A DNA stretch of 10,699 bases from an uncultured Clostridia bacterium (GTDB taxonomy: Bacteria; Bacillota_A; Clostridia; Christensenellales; Aristaeellaceae). Below, one piece after another: positions 6,887-10,699 of this stretch. How positions within the stretch are numbered: the first letter of the stretch is position 1; each line of letters begins with the position of its first letter. The notes beneath the pieces are model-generated. The model worked only from the letters and a program-made list of their open reading frames with translations. It was not told the origin of the DNA and did not search any database. The translations under genes were made by a program, and so were the position numbers. Location of the stretch: assembly GCA_946613955.1 (NCBI GenBank), contig CAMOGC010000038.1, positions 1-10,699 of the forward strand. The letters run 5' to 3'.

Positions 6887-7942
6887 ATGGGAATTCTGGA
6901 TGTGATCAAGGGCCAGCTGATTGACGTCATCGAGTGGACCGACAACACCACGAACACCATGGTTCACAAATACGACATGAACGGCAAGGAAATCATGATG
7001 GGCGCGCAGCTGACCGTGCGCGAGAGCCAGGCCGCCGTTTTTGTCAACGAGGGCCAGCTGGCGGATATCTTTTATCCCGGCCGCTATGAGCTGTCGACGA
7101 GCAATATGCCCATCATGACGGCGCTGAAGGCCTGGAAATTCGGCTTCAAGAGCCCCTTCAAGTCCGACGTCTATTTCGTCAATACCAAGCAGTTCCTGGA
7201 TCGGAAGTGGGGAACCTCCAATCCCGTTATGATGCGGGACGCGGAATTCGGCATGATCCGGCTGCGCGCCTTCGGCATTTACAGCTTTAAGGTTAAGGAC
7301 GTTGAAACCTTCATGAAGCAGGCGGCCGGGACGGCCTCGCTGTTTACCGTGGAGGGCGTGGAAGGCCAGATCAAGCGCATGATCGTCAGCGGCCTGAGCG
7401 ACGCCATCGCCGAAAGCAAGATTCCCGCCCTGGATCTGGCCGCCAATTATGACGAGCTGGGCACCTATGCCATGAACGCCATGAATCCCAAGCTGGCGCA
7501 GTTCGGGCTGGAGCTGTGCAGCTTCGTGGTGGAGAATATTTCCCTGCCCGAGGAAGTCGAAAAGGCCATGGACCGGCGGACTTCCATGGGTGTGGTCGGC
7601 AATCTGGATCAGTACGCCAAGTTCCAGGCCGCCGAGTCCATGCGGGAAGCCGCCAACAATCCCGGCGGCGGCATGGCCGGCATGGGTGTTGGCATGGGCG
7701 CGGCCGCGGCTATGGGCCAGATGTTCTCCCAGAGCTTCGCGCAGCCCGGCGCTCCGGCGCCCGCAGCTCCCGTGGCTCCCGCCGCGCAGGCTGCCTGTCC
7801 CGCCTGCGGCGCCCGGATTCCCGCCGGCAGCAAGTTCTGCCCGGAATGCGGAGCGAAGCTGGGCGCGGCCGCCTGTCCCGCCTGCGGCGCGCAGGTCGCC
7901 CCCGGAGCCAAGTTCTGCCCGGAATGCGGCGCGAAACTGTAA
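6887..7942 (+). CDS. SPFH-domain protein with two C-terminal zinc ribbons (YdjI-like)
   Basis: 351 residues. ATG 6887 has an AAGGAGG ribosome site (6871-6877) 9 bases upstream. Residues about 25-235 form an SPFH (stomatin/flotillin-like) domain of the YdjI or 'virion core protein' group: VRESQAAVFVNEGQLADIF (44-62), the YPGRYEL segment (63-69), and VVENISLPEEVEKAMDRR (214-231). A Gly/Met/Ala-rich, then Pro/Ala-rich linker (258-300) leads to two treble C2C2 zinc ribbons: Cys304, 307, 318, 321 and Cys330, 333, 344, 347. No transmembrane segment or signal peptide is present, so it should be cytoplasmic and perhaps membrane-associated through SPFH oligomers. The B. subtilis relative YdjI works with a PspA protein in membrane-stress response, but no pspA, ydjG or ydjH gene is adjacent here, so that role is only an inference. 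It ends at a very strong terminator and is probably monocistronic. Confidence 0.88.
   Translation: MGILDVIKGQLIDVIEWTDNTTNTMVHKYDMNGKEIMMGAQLTVRESQAAVFVNEGQLADIFYPGRYELSTSNMPIMTALKAWKFGFKSPFKSDVYFVNTKQFLDRKWGTSNPVMMRDAEFGMIRLRAFGIYSFKVKDVETFMKQAAGTASLFTVEGVEGQIKRMIVSGLSDAIAESKIPALDLAANYDELGTYAMNAMNPKLAQFGLELCSFVVENISLPEEVEKAMDRRTSMGVVGNLDQYAKFQAAESMREAANNPGGGMAGMGVGMGAAAAMGQMFSQSFAQPGAPAPAAPVAPAAQAACPACGARIPAGSKFCPECGAKLGAAACPACGAQVAPGAKFCPECGAKL
7793..7938 (+). repeat. Tandem 78-bp repeat coding for the two zinc ribbons
   Basis: Two copies (7793-7860 and 7871-7938) with a 78-bp, 26-codon period. Both start GCCTGTCCCGCCTGCGGCGC and share TTCTGCCCGGAATGCGG. Near-identity at DNA level, beyond what the cysteine pattern needs, points to a recent duplication or gene conversion. 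Confidence 0.85.
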
Positions 7943-7960
7943 TCCGCCCGGAAATCATCA

Positions 7961-7993
7961 CCGCCGCCCGTAAAAAACGGGCGGCGGTTTTTT
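7961..7993 (+). terminator. Strong Rho-independent terminator after the SPFH gene
   Basis: A perfect 11-bp stem (CCGCCGCCCGT at 7961-7971, ACGGGCGGCGG at 7977-7987) with an AAAAA loop is followed by six T residues (7988-7993). Confidence 0.95.
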
Positions 7994-8016
7994 GCACATC
8001 GACAAGGAGGGAGTTC

Positions 8017-8091
8017 TTGTTGGATGATCTGGTGAAGTACAGGCTTGAATCAGCCCAGGATAGGCTAAAATCGGCTAAGATACCGCAGTAA
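8017..8091 (+). pseudogene. Truncated remnant of a HEPN-domain gene (N-terminal 20 or so codons only)
   Basis: A strong AAGGAGGG ribosome site (8004-8011) precedes TTG codons at 8017 and 8020. From 8020 the frame reads MLDDLVKYRLESAQDRLKSA, then KIPQ and TAA (8089-8091). Up to KI this is the characteristic first helix of HEPN-domain proteins, the family usually paired with MNT nucleotidyltransferases in toxin-antitoxin modules and normally 100-140 residues long. The remaining helices, including the RX4-6H active-site region, are absent. Codons such as TCA, AGG, CTA, AAA and ATA contrast with the GC-ending codons of the neighbours, suggesting foreign origin. It starts only about 20 bases after a strong terminator with no visible promoter, and its end overlaps the 3' end of mutY by 17 bases. 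I read it as a deletion relic, probably not expressed. Confidence 0.72.
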
Positions 8092-9112
8092 GGGCCAGGG
8101 CAGCTTTCATAGCTGCGGGAAAAGGAAGGGCGGCGATTTCCGCCGGAGAGGCGAAAAGCCAGCCTTCCGGCGCTTCGGCGTCAGGGGCGGCCTCGGCGAT
8201 ATAAAGCTTCATATACCAGATCTGATGCGTAAAAACATGCTTCGCTTCCCCGGCCAGCCGGGGCGTTTTTGTTTCCAGGCGCAGCTTTTTCCGGAGGACG
8301 GCGTTCAGCTCCTCCGGCGTTTTTTCGCCCTCGATCAAGGGAAAGCACCACAGGCCCTGCAGCATCTTTTCCGTTCTTTTCCGGATCAGCACCCGGCCGC
8401 CGGAAAAAATGACCGGCAGGTCGTATCGGATTTCGCGGGGAGGCCGGGCCTTCGGGATCTTCGGCAGGGAAGCGGGATCGCCATGGGCCAGGCTCTGGCA
8501 GAAGCACCGGAGCGGGCACGCGGCGCAATCCGGCGTCCCGGGGACGCAGAGGGTAGCCCCCAGATCCATCATGGCCTGGTTATGATCCCCGGGACGTTCC
8601 GGAGGCACCAGCTGCGCCGCCCGGGCCTCGATTACGCGGCGGTTTTCCGGCCGGAGGGGGTCAAAGTCCAGATTGTCCAGCCGGCAGATCACCCGGATCA
8701 CGTTGCCGTCCACCGCCGCTACCTGCACATCATAGGCGATGGAAGCGATCGCCCGGGCGGTATAGGGCCCGATGCCCTTGATTTTTTCGAGCGCCTCAGG
8801 ATCCCGGGGCAGCACGCCGTCAAATTCCGCCATCACCTGGCGGGCGCCGGCGAGCAGATTCCGGGCCCGGGAATAGTATCCGAGCCCCTCCCAGCTTTTC
8901 AGCACCTCTTCCTCCGGCGCGGCGGCCAGGGCGGGAAGGGTCGGGAAGCGGGCGAGAAACCGGTCATAGTAGCCCAGAACGGTTTCCACCCGGGTTTGCT
9001 GCAGCATGGCCTCGCTGACCCAGGTCCGATACGCGTCCCGGATGCCCCGCCAGGGAAGCGTCCGGGCGTTGCGGTCATACCAGGCCAGCAGGGCTTCAGT
9101 GATTTTTTCCAT
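8075..9112 (-). CDS. mutY: A/G-specific adenine DNA glycosylase MutY
   Basis: 345 residues on the minus strand, a usual length for MutY. The enzyme removes adenine mispaired with 8-oxoguanine in base-excision repair. Residues 1-205 hold the glycosylase core: SEAMLQQTRV with catalytic Glu34, the helix-hairpin-helix KGIGPYTARA with Tyr117, and VAAVDGNVIRV with catalytic Asp135. The 4Fe-4S cluster ligands are Cys189, 196, 199 and 205 (C-X6-C-X2-C-X5-C). Residues about 230-340 are the NUDIX-like 8-oxoG-recognition domain with VFTHQIW (293-299), corresponding to the F(S/T)H loop. All key residues are present, so it should be active. ATG 9112 has AAAGGAG (minus strand, 9124-9118) 5 bases upstream. 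It stands alone on its strand. Its stop codon (8077-8075) lies in HEPN-derived sequence, so the last two or three residues may have been altered by the junction. Confidence 0.97.
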   Translation of the reverse strand: MEKITEALLAWYDRNARTLPWRGIRDAYRTWVSEAMLQQTRVETVLGYYDRFLARFPTLPALAAAPEEEVLKSWEGLGYYSRARNLLAGARQVMAEFDGVLPRDPEALEKIKGIGPYTARAIASIAYDVQVAAVDGNVIRVICRLDNLDFDPLRPENRRVIEARAAQLVPPERPGDHNQAMMDLGATLCVPGTPDCAACPLRCFCQSLAHGDPASLPKIPKARPPREIRYDLPVIFSGGRVLIRKRTEKMLQGLWCFPLIEGEKTPEELNAVLRKKLRLETKTPRLAGEAKHVFTHQIWYMKLYIAEAAPDAEAPEGWLFASPAEIAALPFPAAMKAALALTAVS

Positions 9113-9117
9113 GGAGG

Positions 9118-9151
9118 CTCCTTTCGAAAGGTTCCGCCTTTCAGAACCTTT
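9118..9151 (-). promoter_or_regulatory. 5' leader hairpin overlapping the mutY ribosome site region
   Basis: On the minus strand an 8-bp stem AAAGGTTC/GAACCTTT (9151-9144 with 9134-9127, 9-base loop) ends 2 bases before the mutY ribosome site AAAGGAG. CCTTTCGAAAGG (9131-9120 minus, also palindromic) can instead pair its CCTT with the AAGG of the ribosome site. The two pairings use the same CCTTT and exclude each other. Whether this regulates translation is inference. Confidence 0.4.
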
Positions 9152-9187
9152 TTCGGCAAAAGAAGAATGCTTGCCAGAGACACCTGC

Positions 9188-9216
9188 ATCATATCGAAAA
9201 GAAGAAAATGGCGCAA
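9188..9216 (-). promoter_or_regulatory. Predicted mutY promoter
   Basis: On the minus strand TTGCGC (9216-9211, 3 of 6) and TATGAT (9193-9188, 5 of 6) are 17 bases apart. A start near 9181 gives a leader of about 70 bases. The -35 box lies in the short palindrome TGGCGCAAGCGCCA (9209-9222). Confidence 0.55.
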
Positions 9217-9251
9217 GCGCCAGGCGATGTTTTTGGCGGCGCCAGGTGATG
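9217..9251. repeat. 13-bp direct repeat beside the mutY promoter
   Basis: GCGCCAGG(C/T)GATG occurs at 9217-9229 and 9239-9251, with one mismatch and a start-to-start distance of 22 bp, about two helical turns. Both copies lie directly upstream of the mutY -35 box. Each copy also belongs to a small GGC/GCC palindrome. A protein-binding site is possible but unproven. Confidence 0.4.
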
Positions 9252-9417
9252 ATTGAGTGGCGTAAACATCTTCAGACAGATAAGGATGGAAATGCTGGAA
9301 AGCGAAATCCGAGAAGCAGGAAGAGCGGAGGACGATCCGGGTGGATAGAAAACGGCTTTCACCATGAGAAACGTGGGAAAGAATAAACAGGCCGAATCGT
9401 ACAGGGGGCGAGACCAT

Positions 9418-9477
9418 AAAAACGAAATAGCGCAAAAAACAGAGAAAAACTAAGAAAAAAAGAGAACAATAGAGAAA
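9418..9477. promoter_or_regulatory. Helically phased A-tracts upstream of the groE promoter
   Basis: A-runs are centred near 9420, 9426, 9436.5, 9447, 9458 and 9476 (with AA at 9468-9469). From 9426 onward the spacing is close to 10.5-11 bp, which predicts intrinsic DNA curvature. The tract ends about 28 bp before the groE -35 box and could act as an upstream element. The neighbouring stretch 9252-9417 shows no gene and no other clear signal. Confidence 0.5.
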
Positions 9478-9489
9478 TGAGCGAAATAT

Positions 9490-9521
9490 TTCCCCTTCCA
9501 TGGCTTGCGCATGAAGGGGAA
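9490..9521. promoter_or_regulatory. 9-bp inverted repeat enclosing the groE -35 box
   Basis: TTCCCCTTC (9490-9498) and GAAGGGGAA (9513-9521) are perfect complements separated by 14 bases that contain the -35 hexamer TTGCGC (9505-9510). No T-tract follows, so it is unlikely to be a plus-strand terminator. It may be an operator separate from CIRCE; it does not look like a CtsR or HspR site. Confidence 0.5.
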
Positions 9522-9533
9522 TTGCATTATATT
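9505..9533 (+). promoter_or_regulatory. groESL promoter
   Basis: TTGCGC (9505-9510) and TATATT (9528-9533) with a 17-base spacer. A start near 9540 puts CIRCE at the beginning of the transcript, the usual arrangement for HrcA control. TATTAT at 9530-9535 is an alternative -10 box. Confidence 0.65.
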
Positions 9534-9544
9534 ATCAACAGTTG

Positions 9545-9571
9545 TTAGCACTCAATAGCCGCGAGTGCTAA
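9545..9571. promoter_or_regulatory. CIRCE element (HrcA operator) of groESL
   Basis: TTAGCACTC (9545-9553), a 9-base spacer and GAGTGCTAA (9563-9571) match the CIRCE consensus at every position. HrcA repressor binding here, relieved by heat shock, is established for this element in Firmicutes. An hrcA gene is not in the window. Confidence 0.98.
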
Positions 9572-9605
9572 TCAACGAACAAGATGTATTGACAGGAGGA
9601 ATTGA

Positions 9606-9893
<288 letters not shown>

Positions 9894-9920
9894 TCCGGGT
9901 CAGCCCGAGCGGAAGAATAA

Positions 9921-10699
<779 letters not shown>

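Noticed and set aside
5717..6967. A 416-codon minus-strand frame spanning the pseudo-receiver gene and the SPFH start
   Set aside because: It crosses a clear promoter and gene boundaries and shows no protein family pattern; antisense shadow.
9127..9153. A plus-strand Rho-independent terminator (AAAGGTTC/GAACCTTT followed by T residues)
   Set aside because: No plus-strand gene ends near it; the stem is AT-rich and makes more sense as part of the minus-strand mutY leader.
8225..9256. A 343-codon plus-strand frame opposite mutY
   Set aside because: MutY has all catalytic and cluster residues; the plus frame has no motif and no good ribosome site.
8899..9501. A minus-strand frame running from the groE upstream region into mutY
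   Set aside because: It overlaps mutY out of frame, its N-terminal part is the translation of the phased A-tract region, and no family is recognisable.

Overview
The window reads as ordinary chromosome of a GC-rich member of the Bacillota, probably class Clostridia. Supporting signs are a perfect CIRCE operator before groES-groEL, sigma-A type promoters with the recurring string TATAATG, strong AGGAGG ribosome binding sites, Rho-independent terminators, a UgpC/MsmX-type sugar-import ATPase, a VanW-domain protein and a lipoprotein-type S41 protease. The genus cannot be fixed from this sequence. Coding DNA strongly favours G or C in third positions, so long antisense shadow frames are common.

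Left part (1-4100, all plus strand): the last 61 codons of a UgpC/MsmX-like ATPase and its terminator; a promoter and a CdaR/PucR-type regulator; an S41 (CtpA-like) lipoprotein protease with its own terminator; then a two-gene importer unit made of a secreted NMT1/SsuA-like binding protein and an overlapping SsuC/TauC-like permease. No cognate ATPase gene follows.

Middle (4073-7993, plus strand): a promoter whose -10 box contains the permease stop codon leads into a roughly 190-nt hairpin-rich leader and a secreted VanW-domain protein with two likely SH3-like domains. After a terminator and a near-ideal promoter comes a 271-residue protein that looks like the front part of a YesN-type response regulator, with a receiver lacking its phosphoacceptor and no DNA-binding domain. 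Next is an SPFH-domain protein (YdjI-like) ending in two tandem zinc ribbons, followed by a very strong terminator.

Right part (8000-10699): a 24-25 codon relic of a HEPN-domain gene, AT-leaning in codon use, runs tail to tail into mutY (minus strand), so that the mutY stop codon lies inside HEPN-derived sequence. The roughly 500-bp gap between mutY and groES holds divergent control DNA: a mutY promoter and 5' leader hairpin, a short direct repeat, helically phased A-tracts, a 9-bp inverted repeat around the groE -35 box, the groE promoter and CIRCE. Complete groES and the first 252 codons of groEL close the window.

No complete new defence or metabolic system is visible. The best second-look items are the HEPN/mutY junction, the orphan pseudo-receiver protein, the leader before the VanW gene and the extra dyad over the groE promoter. 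No tRNA, rRNA, CRISPR array, insertion sequence or phage gene was seen.
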